A stretch of 64,000 nt of DNA, taken from contig CAWFUJ010000009.1 in the NCBI GenBank assembly GCA_963818985.1, positions 1 to 64,000 of the forward strand. The letters run 5' to 3'. This DNA comes from JAFEDN01 sp963818985 (GTDB lineage Bacteria; Pseudomonadota; Gammaproteobacteria; Coxiellales; Coxiellaceae). Position numbers and translations under genes: made by a program. A model generated the notes under the pieces. It did not search any database. It saw nothing but the letters and a program-made list of their open reading frames with translations, and was not told the origin of the DNA. Every line of letters starts with the position of its first letter. Within the stretch, counting starts at the first letter, position 1. Below, in pieces: positions 35,701 through 43,055 of this stretch.

Positions 35701-38561
35701 TGAAACACCTCTTTTTTCTCTTTTTCCTCCTCAATCGATTTCCTTTCCTGACTGTCTTTATTTTCTTTGCTCTCTTTCGTCTCTTGGGTGAGTTCTCGAA
35801 AACCGTCTTTTGTCGGCAGTGGCTCTTCCTGCTCTTCTTCTTTTTCTAGCGCTAACTCACCCTGCAAATATTTCTCTTCCTCTTCGGGTTCGGATTCCCA
35901 GTTTGTTTTAAACTCTTCCTCTTTTAATGCAGTCTGTTTGAGTTCAGCCGTTTGTTTTTGTGCGGGATTGTCAGGAATTAACCCTAAAAAATACAAACTC
36001 CCTTCCATTAAATCAAAAGGTGGATCTTTATCTTGAGCTTTGCGTAAGCTTTTAGGTGGAACATAATAGGCTAGTTTTTGATCGGCTTCAGTAGAAGCCA
36101 AAACGTGAGCACGTAAGGTTTCCAATTTCCAAATCAGATGTTTTTCTACCGCCTCTCGAGCCGGAAGAAATAAAACCTGGTTCGGTTTAGCCGGCGTCAC
36201 AGCCTGGGTGGTTTGATTCGTTTTGAGGATTTTCGCCAAGGGCGCATATTCTTCGAGTAACTGAGATTGGGACGGGGTTAGCTTGATACTGGGATGACGT
36301 AAAGCCGATAGCACAGCTTGAGCTGACTGACATAAACGGGGCTCGTTTAAGTAGCGAACCAACTGATCCAAGATCGCTCCTTGCACCGCTTCCTTGCGAG
36401 CTTGATAAGCCTTTCCACGATAAAGCGCCAATTTTTTCGCCGTCTTCAAAGTCGCATGCGCTTTTTCTTGAAAGTAAGCCCGCCAAGTCGGATCTCGTGA
36501 TTTTTGCGGCTCGACATGCCAATGGTTTTCATTTAAAAAGAGATCTTGCAATAACTGCAAACAACTCGCTTTGATCGGGTCTGACCACTTAACATCCTGC
36601 AGTACCGCATCGAGAGTGGCTATCAAACCCAGCTGAAAAGCGGGCATGCACCGGTCAGAACAGAGAGGAATGTCGGGTTGATCCGCTTTATTCTTGTAAA
36701 GATACTCTTCTAACCCTTGAAAATCGCCTGTGCGTATCAGCAGTTGACAATACCATAACGCTTCATACCAAGACTCGGGCTGATGGTCGATACGAAAGGC
36801 ATCCTGAGCAGCCGAGTAAGCGGTACCCAGTTGAGATAAATCCCAGGAGTTCCAGACTTCTTTTAAGCTCTTGATCACCGTAAGCAGTTGTTTCCCACGT
36901 GCAAGCCACTCGCTGATATTAAAACCACCATCATCCAACCGAATCAAAGCTTGAATCGCATAATTGGCCCATAAAGAAACACTCGGATCACTTTCTGTGT
37001 CGTTAGCCGGAACTAGGAGAGCGTCGTAAGCTTTTATGCGAACTTTATCGCGATGGATACCCGTTATTCCAATATCCCGCATGGCGTCCAGTACCCGTGC
37101 TAAGGCTCGGAGCAATTCAGCCTCCTGCACAGCCGTTTGGGACTGACGATGAAAGGCTAAGTATTTATCAATCAATTTATTAAAAAGTGACAGCAACAGA
37201 TTGATTTGGTTGTAGCGAGACAAAGCACTGCCACGAGGCAGCCCTTTTTGTGGATCCGATTTCGATTCCACTTGTTTTTCATCATGCTCAATAGCGATAT
37301 CTTTGTCTGTCGACAAGGATGGGGAAGAGGTAGAAGAGGTAGAAGAAGTAGAAGACATCAAAGGGAGAACAGGAAGTGGTATCGGTGCCATCTCAATCAT
37401 AATGAGATTTTTTTCTCTAAGAAACGAAGCCATGGCTTGGCGTAGGCTGCCTATTTTTTCTTTGCTTTTACCCCATGTCTCACGGGATTTATCCATAGCC
37501 AGGGTGGCCGCTTTTTTGGCCTCACCAAAAGCGTCATTCAATTTATCCGCCATCACTTCACCCACGGCTTCTTTGACGGACTTGTTAACCGAACTCAGCA
37601 TTTTGTCAGTGATAGATTGTTTTTTCTCTTCCACAGGAAGGGGTTTGCCGGATTGCACGGCAACCGGATGAGCGGTTTCCAATAGCACCGCTAAACCTTC
37701 TAATAAATCCACATCCAAGGCGGCTTCCTGATCGAGTAAGTTAATAAATTGCTGCAAAATTTTATGCAACAACTCTGCATCGGGTATACTACCCAAGACA
37801 ATGATTTCTTGTAGTACAGCAGACGTTCTGACCAGTCGTAATCCAAATTGTTCGACCACTTGATGGCTTAACAGGATTAAGGGTTCTTTGCGAGCACTGT
37901 TCTCAGGAAGACGTTTGAGGACTTCGGCAAGATAATGGGTATCCTCAATCGGTCGATTCGTGTCCAGTAATTCGTCTTCCGGTAATGAGGTGGGTTTACG
38001 AAAAATAACGGGGCTCCATTTTTTTGCTTCAGGCTCTTCAGGCCGGTTTTGACTCATATAGCTATCAATATCAATTAGAAGCTCTTCCTCTGGCTGCTCT
38101 GTTGATGCAAGTTGGGCTTTTTGTTCTCTATCGTTTCCTAACACTTCCTTCTTCGTTGTCCCTTGAGCCAGGCTGGTTGGGGAGGTAGAATCCGTTACAC
38201 CCGTATCAGTCGTTTTTGAAGGAGAAGAAACGGTGCTCGTAGCTGAACTGGATGAAGTAAACGAAGTGCCAGTATGGGATTGTGTTTCTTTTGTAGATGA
38301 TACAGGGGGCAAACTGTTTATTGTGGGCTGGGTAATAGAAACAGATGATGGAGTTCTTTTTTCCTCTTCTCGATCGAAAGGTTTATTAGCTGAAACAGGC
38401 GGTGAGGTTATACTGATACTGAGCCGTTGAATGAAGTTTCTAATAGGACGTCTTCTAATGAAGTCTCTAACAGGGCCTTTTTTTGTGGCAGTTTGCTGTT
38501 TATTATCTTTAGGTAGGTCGGGCTGCCTAGATTCCATAATCCTTTTCTGATCATCGTTCAT
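29745..38561 (-). CDS. Giant NACHT-STAND NTPase with pentapeptide and WD40-like propeller repeats
   Basis: 2938 residues in one intact frame. 1-160: Ser/Thr/Pro-rich disordered region. 200-1080: mostly helical. About 1130-1300: NACHT NTPase with Walker A AGAGSGKST, Walker B FLFIFDGYDE and the sensor-like MVISCRAE; a winged-helix signature YIHKSLWEYFVACRIY follows near 1475. About 1630-1690: pentapeptide repeats (ADLSKG, TNFRAANLRGINL). About 1700-2640: 17 or more WD40-like blades of roughly 42 residues with the recurring pattern xIYDI, the last (GLADGTCRLWDI) nearly canonical. 2640-2938: acidic Ser-rich linker and an alpha/beta end. STAND proteins oligomerise after the C-terminal repeats sense a signal; in bacteria several are antiphage (Avs), others regulatory. 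No effector domain was recognised at the N-terminus. AGGAG lies ten bases before ATG 38561. Base composition is clearly more AT-rich downstream of about 33660. Confidence 0.85.
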   Translation of the reverse strand: MNDDQKRIMESRQPDLPKDNKQQTATKKGPVRDFIRRRPIRNFIQRLSISITSPPVSANKPFDREEEKRTPSSVSITQPTINSLPPVSSTKETQSHTGTSFTSSSSATSTVSSPSKTTDTGVTDSTSPTSLAQGTTKKEVLGNDREQKAQLASTEQPEEELLIDIDSYMSQNRPEEPEAKKWSPVIFRKPTSLPEDELLDTNRPIEDTHYLAEVLKRLPENSARKEPLILLSHQVVEQFGLRLVRTSAVLQEIIVLGSIPDAELLHKILQQFINLLDQEAALDVDLLEGLAVLLETAHPVAVQSGKPLPVEEKKQSITDKMLSSVNKSVKEAVGEVMADKLNDAFGEAKKAATLAMDKSRETWGKSKEKIGSLRQAMASFLREKNLIMIEMAPIPLPVLPLMSSTSSTSSTSSPSLSTDKDIAIEHDEKQVESKSDPQKGLPRGSALSRYNQINLLLSLFNKLIDKYLAFHRQSQTAVQEAELLRALARVLDAMRDIGITGIHRDKVRIKAYDALLVPANDTESDPSVSLWANYAIQALIRLDDGGFNISEWLARGKQLLTVIKSLKEVWNSWDLSQLGTAYSAAQDAFRIDHQPESWYEALWYCQLLIRTGDFQGLEEYLYKNKADQPDIPLCSDRCMPAFQLGLIATLDAVLQDVKWSDPIKASCLQLLQDLFLNENHWHVEPQKSRDPTWRAYFQEKAHATLKTAKKLALYRGKAYQARKEAVQGAILDQLVRYLNEPRLCQSAQAVLSALRHPSIKLTPSQSQLLEEYAPLAKILKTNQTTQAVTPAKPNQVLFLPAREAVEKHLIWKLETLRAHVLASTEADQKLAYYVPPKSLRKAQDKDPPFDLMEGSLYFLGLIPDNPAQKQTAELKQTALKEEEFKTNWESEPEEEEKYLQGELALEKEEEQEEPLPTKDGFRELTQETKESKENKDSQERKSIEEEKEKKEVFQLGHCIAPVLSTIPTTIPAVDTLDLSRCTLDCRRMTGIVDPGFVAQWRRTYSSDVTRFLLIYCEEVDSTKKRRPSQIETETTASGSWYFCGQTGEGEYLEGSLQADSGWLNAISDDARTCLTQLARDLSQFSTADPISLLQDSQVDVTRKLKQDLLKGLHHLIVVNRTPPHHPSKAVLLLTAGAGSGKSTYGIYLQRFLWQQYQSGGYIPLFIPLVQLARPDKPFIEDVLKQKGLTDSDIRTLKDPKNGYPFLFIFDGYDELTGLKGQNLFAINKLHEWPHCRMVISCRAEVLSQGEYETWFAPTDERNQLQRDKILTHWVAPFDNTQTQTYLKKYVRQKREQQVLTGEIWDGWTDWQQYQDEIDKLSSIRQLIERPFMLTILVDILPAMKRDREESLSTISRLDLYDMFMQQWFKRAKDKLTPAKLEQARLHSLERFQFHEGEAIAADYQEFCENLALYLYKTNQSTALYQRRWIVSEKGRRLQSHELDRFFKTSDPGVQMVLKGCPITPQGNNRYGYIHKSLWEYFVACRIYRELSCSPVPWEAQSETAGFRDEKKLSGETTASTAEVKKQKQQKLRLKMRTILPFLSLYQKTQERRAAHRMIEHLEEKDATLLLLNQRLLNNEPSIVQFLANYAERDERFQRKLLHWVYCSRKRPELSVASANAITILNVARFPFSGMDLSKISIPGADLSKGIFDHTNFRAANLRGINLDNAFLRKTNFSDCNLKNAFLDKLIGQKVETGIEALITSAPKKNVLFICDHHAITKIYDIEQKKYLSHELKEIRNVDFTSDGNLAFLVSRYKILLFDLNKKIFLDTIPCTIKVEKIAISKDCSIAFFYSVNYQQEIEVYDIHNNKFLSAIANDQKIEKIVLTSDNSKAFIFSKNSKTINLYDIKQKILLDPLVNECEIEEFSLTRDGSLAFLSTRGKQETLPDPLLNECEVGEFGLTKDDSLPFLSTSGNDNKIEVYDITQRKTIDTIKSRLGEIEFSNNGGLACIYNFFEKEVIIYNLTERAYSVFTCEKNVSSLTFTCDNEYIFLTSNSKKVQIYDIKKMEFLSAILCQKEVDKVAISSQNLLAFFYHQDGIQVLDVYDFKTHKQLTPIQTNEPVKEVIFSDKIYCIFYSEYNCYKYNLITKESILLQRMQSTIGVVQFLHKNNLFIQSATEGYHFWDWETSYNKEFMSIPRENGLKLTNFPNKLIWIDVENFLMITEPHESHFSSEASSHSLSYFCTIRDWQVFQVKTFITNAIQITANREMMFLYDGTDTVTHNQVYVYIIKEKNWIQPIQCQFKIKGVALSADSKLALIYGIGKHILIFDIEKRMLSHTIICPTDDHDSVCQISFAMENKIVFISTYLSVIVYNIESKQVVTKSIHPLISSSLFNVTITSGSNLALIYKSDINGVPDKEESQVFIYDIKQNAFVEVINCKHLINQVVLSYKNNIAFYYRNTNNVDDFGEKEIILYGIVEKRLLLSILLPETVNQIITVNDRLALLYCNQFRNRNKYVYVYDMEKRKLLDSIPCEEINDITLTTDHSIAFFLRGREIFEIYNLQEEKFYKLNLKGGSIENHLEFQFKNDKSFDILILYGSGGCCIWFKNTNEIQVLLKDIFVMCAAISSNGKYLIAGLADGTCRLWDISGLFLGTHKTAILKSCSDGLTMYTQDVMTSNGTTISKGNADFLMRQNVLTELMLETKGDKNDVMLSNPSSPANSLKSNKLLIWNSPLSISKNNNEEKRHLQLEENPEEKSHQQEESKDKASLLASSIAETDNTQPNVNTQLLSILASASSSSSYSSSSSTGNPFTEKESDIKMLPSHLSSLKKPISSETKDKITPLVMIESQFEQSLVRLFEDNGCEFIFKRPYVNTLSIQVIVNSSELWADSRKMESLLEPAVNLLKQMVIGKNISTQQFEMKSDWENGLLTITAEVAILDQIARLLQKIGLSYFPSVTKAEAALFYNRPRMTVTQDGNSPSATVDNSHDESLTVTCAMQ
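32827..33024 (-). repeat. 99-bp tandem duplication within the propeller region
   Basis: GTTGATAAGAAAGGCAAACT at 32827 recurs as GTTGATAAGAAAGCCAAACT at 32926, and the similarity continues through each 99-bp unit. At protein level it is a 33-residue in-frame repeat (NECEIEEFSLTRDGSLAFLS and NECEVGEFGLTKDDSLPFLS). Confidence 0.8.
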
Positions 38562-39010
38562 AACATTAGTTCTCCTAAATTTAAGTCCTGTTAAATTAAA
38601 GAAGCGCGTTCAAAAACGAAGTGTAACACCCCGCCTGCATAATAACTATAAAGTTGACATGATTTCGACAGTGTGATAATTTCCACAAAATCGATTCATT
38701 TGAATTCCACACAAGGAAAAGTGCGATGAAAAATCAGGGAGGGGGTAGAGGTAAACCCTCATTTCAACCCAATCCAGAAAAATCAATCCCAACCTACACC
38801 TACTCAAAGAACTTTGCGGAAGAGCATCGCTATACTTTTTAGGTTTCTTTAATCTTACATTAATCGGCATGTTTGGCTCTCACTGGATAATAATTGGGAC
38901 TTCAGGGTCTCAAGTTGTCTGGTGCGCGTCTCCCACAAGGATTGCAGTGCTTCGAGGTCGCTGGCAGCTCTTGCTACCCCCTCCATATCCCACGCTCCGA
39001 AGGGGTTCTG
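38562..39010. other. Upstream region of the NACHT gene and flank of the ISL3 element
   Basis: No gene is supported. The segment holds the ribosome binding site and presumably the promoter of the giant gene on the minus strand. The portion from about 38880 to 39010 is more GC-rich, different from its surroundings, and may be a scrap of another element or the original insertion target. A 74-codon minus-strand frame (38646-38870) has no recognisable content. Confidence 0.4.
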
Positions 39011-39596
39011 GGCTCTACCCCACTTAAGGGGGCATTTTTAACCTAGTTAGGATAACCTAACACCTTGATTGTTCAGAAAAAGGAGGTTTGAAAATGCCCG
39101 TGAGTAATTTTATCCTAAATTTACCTGGCTTTACCATCAAAAAAATCCATGATTTTAATCCTATTATCATTGATGTGAACTATCGGCGAAAAAGTCAGTG
39201 TCCGCATTGTGGGAATAAACGCCTTCGCAAGAAGTATGGCTATCTTAGGAAGGTGAGACATGAATTGATTGGATTGCGCCAAACCTTCTTACGAGTTAAG
39301 GCTTATAAATTCTATTGCCCACCTTGTCAGCGCTATTTCAATCAACAATTTCCCGGCATCGGTCGCTATCAACGCGCCACTGAAAAAGCTCGATCACAAG
39401 TTTTTCATCTTCATTCCAAAGGTATTTCTCAAAAAGATTTGGCTCAAGATTTGCAGTGCGGTAAATCCACCATCGAACGCTGGTACCACCAAGGATATTT
39501 ACGTAATAATGCCGAACTCGATATGCGTATTTGTCCCAGAGTGCTCGGCATTGATGAACATTCTTTTAGTAAAAAAAAGGGCTATGCCACTACCTT

Positions 39597-39644
39597 CTGT
39601 AATCTCGCCAAACATAAAATATTTGACGTCGTCCCCGGAAAATC
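39597..39644 (+). repeat. 48-bp direct repeat flanking the inner IS, left copy
   Basis: CTGTAATCTCGCC through CCCCGGAAAATC, identical to 40934-40981. It belongs to the outer transposase coding sequence and is repeated on the other side of the inner element. Confidence 0.9.
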
Positions 39645-40932
39645 GGCTCTACCCCATTTAAGGGGGCAATTTAATCGAAGTTAGGTTACCCTAACACCTT
39701 GATTTGTTCAGCAAAAAGGAGATTAAATATGCCCCACAAGGATTCTATCCTAAATTTACCTGGTTTTTCCATCAAAAAAGTCAGCGGTTATCTGCCCTTA
39801 ATCCTCGATGTGCATTATCGACGCAAGGCCCGCTGCCCTTTTTGTCAGAGCAAGCATCTTCGTCAAAAAACCAGCTTTATCCGTAACGTCAAACATGAAT
39901 CGGTCGGCCTTCGACCCATGATCTTGCGCTTTAAAGCTTATAAGTTTTATTGCAAAGCCTGTTACCGTTACTTTAACCAGCAGTTTCCCGGTATTGGTAA
40001 GCACCAACGCGCGACCGAACGATTCCAAACGCAAATCTTTCATCAACACGCTCAAGGTATCTCGGGTAAAACCCTAGCTCAAAATTTTAGGCTGGGTAAA
40101 GCCACGGTCGAACGATGGTTTCATCAACGTTACCTTTTAGAAAATCGGGAAACCCTTCAAAAAAAGTGTCCTAAAGTGCTTGGACTGGACGAACATTCTT
40201 TCAGTAAAAAGAAAGGCTACGCCACGACGTTCTGTGACTTGGCTAAGCATAATATCTTTGATGTCGTACCTGGTAAATCATCCGCTGATCTTGCGGATTA
40301 TTTAAATATTTTACCCGGTAAAGAACGCGTCAAAGTCGTCTGCATCGATTTAAGCACCTCCTATCGCAACATCGTCAGACAACATTTTCCTAATGCCATG
40401 ATCGTGGCTGATCGCTTTCATGTCATTCGATTAGTCAATCAAATGGCGATGCAAACTTACCAATCGATTGACCCGAAAATCAGATATCAACGCGGTATCT
40501 TAAACGCATTACGCACTAATCCTGATAATTTAAAACTACGTCAAGTACAACAGCGGGATCAGTATTTTAGACAGCAACCCGCTATCGCTGCTGTTTATGC
40601 TTTTAAACAAAAATTACATCGGCTATTAATGTTTAAACATCGTATGGCTAAGCACTGTAAACGTTTAATCAAAATCTTTTTAGATTATATCCAGCAACTC
40701 AAGGAAAGCAGCTTCTCTAGTCTCAACAGTCTGGGAAAAACTTTATGGACCTGGCGGGACGAAATCGTCAGAATGTGGCGGTTTACTAAAAATAACGGGA
40801 TCACTGAAGGGTTCCATCGCAAGATGAAGCTAATTCAAAGACGTGCCTATGGCTTCCGTAATTTTGAAAATTACAGAATCCGAGTTAAAGTATTATGTGC
40901 TTGATTAACTGCCCCCTAAAGTGGGAAAGACC
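39645..40932 (+). mobile_element. Inner, intact ISL3-family element
   Basis: Left end GGCTCTACCCCATTTAAGGG and right end (reverse complement) GGTCTTTCCCACTTTAGGGG are imperfect inverted repeats. Length about 1288 bp with one full transposase gene. It is inserted in the transposase gene of a related element and flanked by a 48-bp direct repeat rather than the 8-bp duplication typical of ISL3. Confidence 0.88.
39729..40904 (+). CDS. ISL3-family transposase, complete
   Basis: 391 residues. An N-terminal zinc ribbon (CPFCQSKHL and later CKACYRYFNQQ) is followed by a helix-turn-helix region, then the DDE catalytic domain with VVCIDLSTSYRN, MIVADRFHVIRLV and, near the end, NNGITEGFHRKMKLIQRRAYGF, which holds the catalytic Glu. 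AAGGAG lies seven or eight bases before ATG 39729; upstream in-frame starts lie in the IS end. The frame is intact and codon use matches the outer copy, so it may be active. Confidence 0.93.
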   Translation: MPHKDSILNLPGFSIKKVSGYLPLILDVHYRRKARCPFCQSKHLRQKTSFIRNVKHESVGLRPMILRFKAYKFYCKACYRYFNQQFPGIGKHQRATERFQTQIFHQHAQGISGKTLAQNFRLGKATVERWFHQRYLLENRETLQKKCPKVLGLDEHSFSKKKGYATTFCDLAKHNIFDVVPGKSSADLADYLNILPGKERVKVVCIDLSTSYRNIVRQHFPNAMIVADRFHVIRLVNQMAMQTYQSIDPKIRYQRGILNALRTNPDNLKLRQVQQRDQYFRQQPAIAAVYAFKQKLHRLLMFKHRMAKHCKRLIKIFLDYIQQLKESSFSSLNSLGKTLWTWRDEIVRMWRFTKNNGITEGFHRKMKLIQRRAYGFRNFENYRIRVKVLCA

Positions 40933-40933
40933 C

Positions 40934-40981
40934 CTGTAATCTCGCCAAACATAAAATATTTGACGTCGTCCCCGGAAAATC
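40934..40981 (+). repeat. 48-bp direct repeat flanking the inner IS, right copy
   Basis: Identical to 39597-39644. It begins two bases after the right end of the inner element. Confidence 0.9.
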
Positions 40982-41660
40982 CGCAGCCAGTCTCAAAGAC
41001 TATCTTCATCAATTAAGCGGTAAAGAGAGGGTTAAAGTCGTTTGTATCGACTTAAGCACTTCCTATCGTAGTCTGGTTCGACAACACTTTCCTAATGCCT
41101 TAATCGTCGCTGATCGCTTCCATGTCATTCGCTTAATCAATCAAATGTGTATGCAGACTTATCATTCTATCGATGGCAATCTGAAATACCAGCGCGGCTT
41201 GTTAACCGCTCTCAAAACCAATCCGCAAAATTTAAAACCTCATCAACTCACTCGACGCAATCAATATCTTGAGCAGCAACCCGCCATCGCTGCTATTTAT
41301 GATTTTAAACAAAAATTGCATCGCTTATTGATGTTTAAACACCGCAAAGCCAGACAGTGCAAACGGCTTATACCTATCTTCCTGGAATACATTAAAAAGC
41401 TCAAAGAGAGTGGGTTACAATATCTGCAAACCCTGGGCAAAACTTTATATTTATGGCGTGATGAAATCGTCCGCATGTGGCGCTTTACCAGAAATAATGG
41501 CATCACCGAAGGGTTCCATCGCAAGATGAAACTTATTCAAAGACGGGCCTATGGCTTCCGTAATTTTGAAAATTACAGAATTAGAGTTAAAGTATTATGT
41601 GGTGGTTAAATGTGCCCCCTAATTTGGGGAAGAGCCTTTAAAAATCGTGTAAGTGCTTGA

Positions 41661-41687
41661 TTTATTGATGGGTCGTCCGCGATTCGA
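41661..41687 (+). repeat. Candidate attR overlapping the tRNA-Lys 3' end
   Basis: TTTATTGATGGGTCG then TCCGCGATTCGA, covering eight bases of trailer plus the acceptor and T arm. It is the direct-repeat partner of 21036-21063. Confidence 0.5.
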
Positions 41688-41741
41688 ACGCGGGACCAAC
41701 GGATTAAAAGTCCGCTGCTCTACCGACTGAGCTAACGACCC
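41669..41741 (-). tRNA. tRNA-Lys (anticodon TTT)
   Basis: 73 bases on the minus strand: acceptor stem GGGTCGT paired with ACGACCC, D-loop AGCTCAGTCGGTAGAGC, anticodon loop CTTTTAA with TTT, and T-arm GTTCGAATC. It closely follows E. coli tRNA-Lys. The CCA end is not encoded and must be added by nucleotidyltransferase. An ISL3 element ends 33 bases beyond the 3' end. Confidence 0.96.
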
Positions 41742-41893
41742 AAATTGATATTGAAGGAAATGCCGATCTTTCTAAAAGCAGATTTCTTCAAAAGCATGAT
41801 ACCAATTTTTTAACAAATCACAAGGGTTTCTGTTTAACTAGTTAAAAAAATTCCCGTATTCGAATTTTTGCATAGAAAAGTTACAATCAAGCA

Positions 41894-42298
41894 ATGAAAA
41901 GGACGGGGTTTTCATTGTTGGAATTACTTGTGGTTATGGCCATTATTGCAATCTTAATGGCTTCGGCTTCGCCCATTTATATCGACCATCTAGTTAAAAG
42001 CAGGCGTAATCTGGCGCAAATTAATTTGTTAAAATTGGCTAGTCAGCTAGAAAAATTTTATAGTTTAAATGCAACCTATCAGGGTGCTACCCTTGCGGAA
42101 CTAGGCAGCAATGCCTATAGTGATGACCATTTTTATCAATTTAATATTCAATCTGCCAATGATTCAACTTACCTTATTGAGGCTATACCCCTGGGACAAC
42201 AAGCCTTACAAGATAGTCAATGTAAGACACTGAGCTTTAACGAACAAGGGCTAAAAATGAGCTCTGGCTTATTATCCCCAGAACAATGTTGGCAATAA
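41894..42298 (+). CDS. Type IV pilin-like protein, PilE family
   Basis: 134 residues. The N-terminus MKRTG then FSLLELLVVMAIIAILMASA is a class III prepilin signal: short basic leader, Gly-Phe cleavage site, Glu at +5 and a hydrophobic helix. A Lys/Glu-rich alpha helix and a small C-terminal domain with two cysteines (SQCKTL, PEQCWQ) that could form the D-loop disulfide follow. PilD would process it; assembly genes are not in the window. PilE-like minor pilin is the best guess. Confidence 0.85.
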   Translation: MKRTGFSLLELLVVMAIIAILMASASPIYIDHLVKSRRNLAQINLLKLASQLEKFYSLNATYQGATLAELGSNAYSDDHFYQFNIQSANDSTYLIEAIPLGQQALQDSQCKTLSFNEQGLKMSSGLLSPEQCWQ

Positions 42299-42374
42299 TT
42301 TATAATTTAATCTATAAAGAGCAGTTAAGAGATATAGCCAGACTCTCACTTTACATTTAGCAGGAGATTAGAAG

Positions 42375-42878
42375 ATGAATTCGACAGGAAAAATGGTTAT
42401 TGTTTTAAGGCTGATACAAATCGGTGTTGCGTTTATTCCAGCGGTCATTGGTTTTTTATCATTGTTGAATAATATTACCGGTTTTGCCGACACAGTGAAT
42501 CATGTCATAACCCCATTGATTACCATGAAAGGGCACTCAACCCAGTTATGGCGATCATTGCCGGAAGCATTTTCTGTGCCAGTATATATTGCTATGTTTA
42601 TAATAGAGTCGTTTGTTGGCATATTTGCGTTAATTGGCATTATAGGTATGCTGAAAAATATATTGCAGGCTGAAAATTTTGAGCTTGCCAAACGGTGGGT
42701 ATCCCTGGCGTGTGGATGGGGTATGATTGTCTGGGGGATTGGATTTTTCGAAATCGGCGGTGATTGGTTTTTGTCGTGGCAAGGCAAGGATTTGGCTTCT
42801 TTTCAAAGCGATGCAACACGGTATATATTCATGTTATTAGTCGTATTTATATATTTAAAACTAAGCAAGGATGCTTAA
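42375..42878 (+). CDS. DUF2165-like small membrane protein
   Basis: 167 residues with four predicted membrane segments (around 10-30, 70-95, 105-125 and 145-162). The final loop FFEIGGDWFLSWQGKDL resembles DUF2165, a family of small integral membrane proteins without known function. AGGAGA lies ten bases before ATG 42375. It follows the pilin gene by 76 bases but has its own binding site; no functional link is evident. Confidence 0.7.
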   Translation: MNSTGKMVIVLRLIQIGVAFIPAVIGFLSLLNNITGFADTVNHVITPLITMKGHSTQLWRSLPEAFSVPVYIAMFIIESFVGIFALIGIIGMLKNILQAENFELAKRWVSLACGWGMIVWGIGFFEIGGDWFLSWQGKDLASFQSDATRYIFMLLVVFIYLKLSKDA

Positions 42879-43055
42879 CAAGCTTTAAACCCGCAGTTCA
42901 GTTAAATGCATATTGATCTAATGCAACAACCTCGCCTCTTTAAATTGTTTAAAGAGCTACATGGGCGGTTTTTTAATATTAATTTAATAAAAACATGTTC
43001 AAATAGTATTGAATAAATAGACATAAATTAATATTTAAGTTAGTAAAGAAAATCC

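Larger units (their letters stand above)
39094..41609 (+). pseudogene. ISL3 transposase interrupted by insertion
   Basis: The 5' part (39094 to about 39644) encodes the N-terminal zinc-finger-like CPHCGNKRLRKK, the helix-turn-helix region and GIDEHSFSKKKGYATTF. The reading resumes from the duplicated segment at 40934-40981 through KDYLHQLSGKERVKV, ADRFHVIRLINQ and NNGITEGFHRKMKLIQ to the stop at 41609. AAGGAGG precedes ATG 39094. Joining the parts with one copy of the 48-bp repeat would restore a complete transposase of about 390 residues, so only the insertion inactivates it. Confidence 0.85.
39011..41636 (+). mobile_element. Outer ISL3-family element, split by a second ISL3 element
   Basis: Left end GGCTCTACCCCACTTAAGGG (39011) and right end TGCCCCCTAATTTGGGGAAG then AGCC (to 41636) match over 20 of 24 bases as inverted repeats. 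Removing the inner element and one 48-bp duplicate leaves about 1290 bp, the same as the inner element. No flanking target duplication is visible. It ends 33 bases from the 3' end of tRNA-Lys. Confidence 0.85.

Noticed and set aside
38654..38680. Plus-strand promoter-like TTGACA and extended -10 TGTGATAAT
   Set aside because: Spacing is only 15 bp and no gene or structured RNA follows on that strand before the IS; probably chance in AT-rich DNA.
42938..42956. TCTTTAAA-TTG-TTTAAAGA palindrome after the DUF2165 gene
   Set aside because: AT-only stem too weak for a confident terminator and common by chance in this composition.
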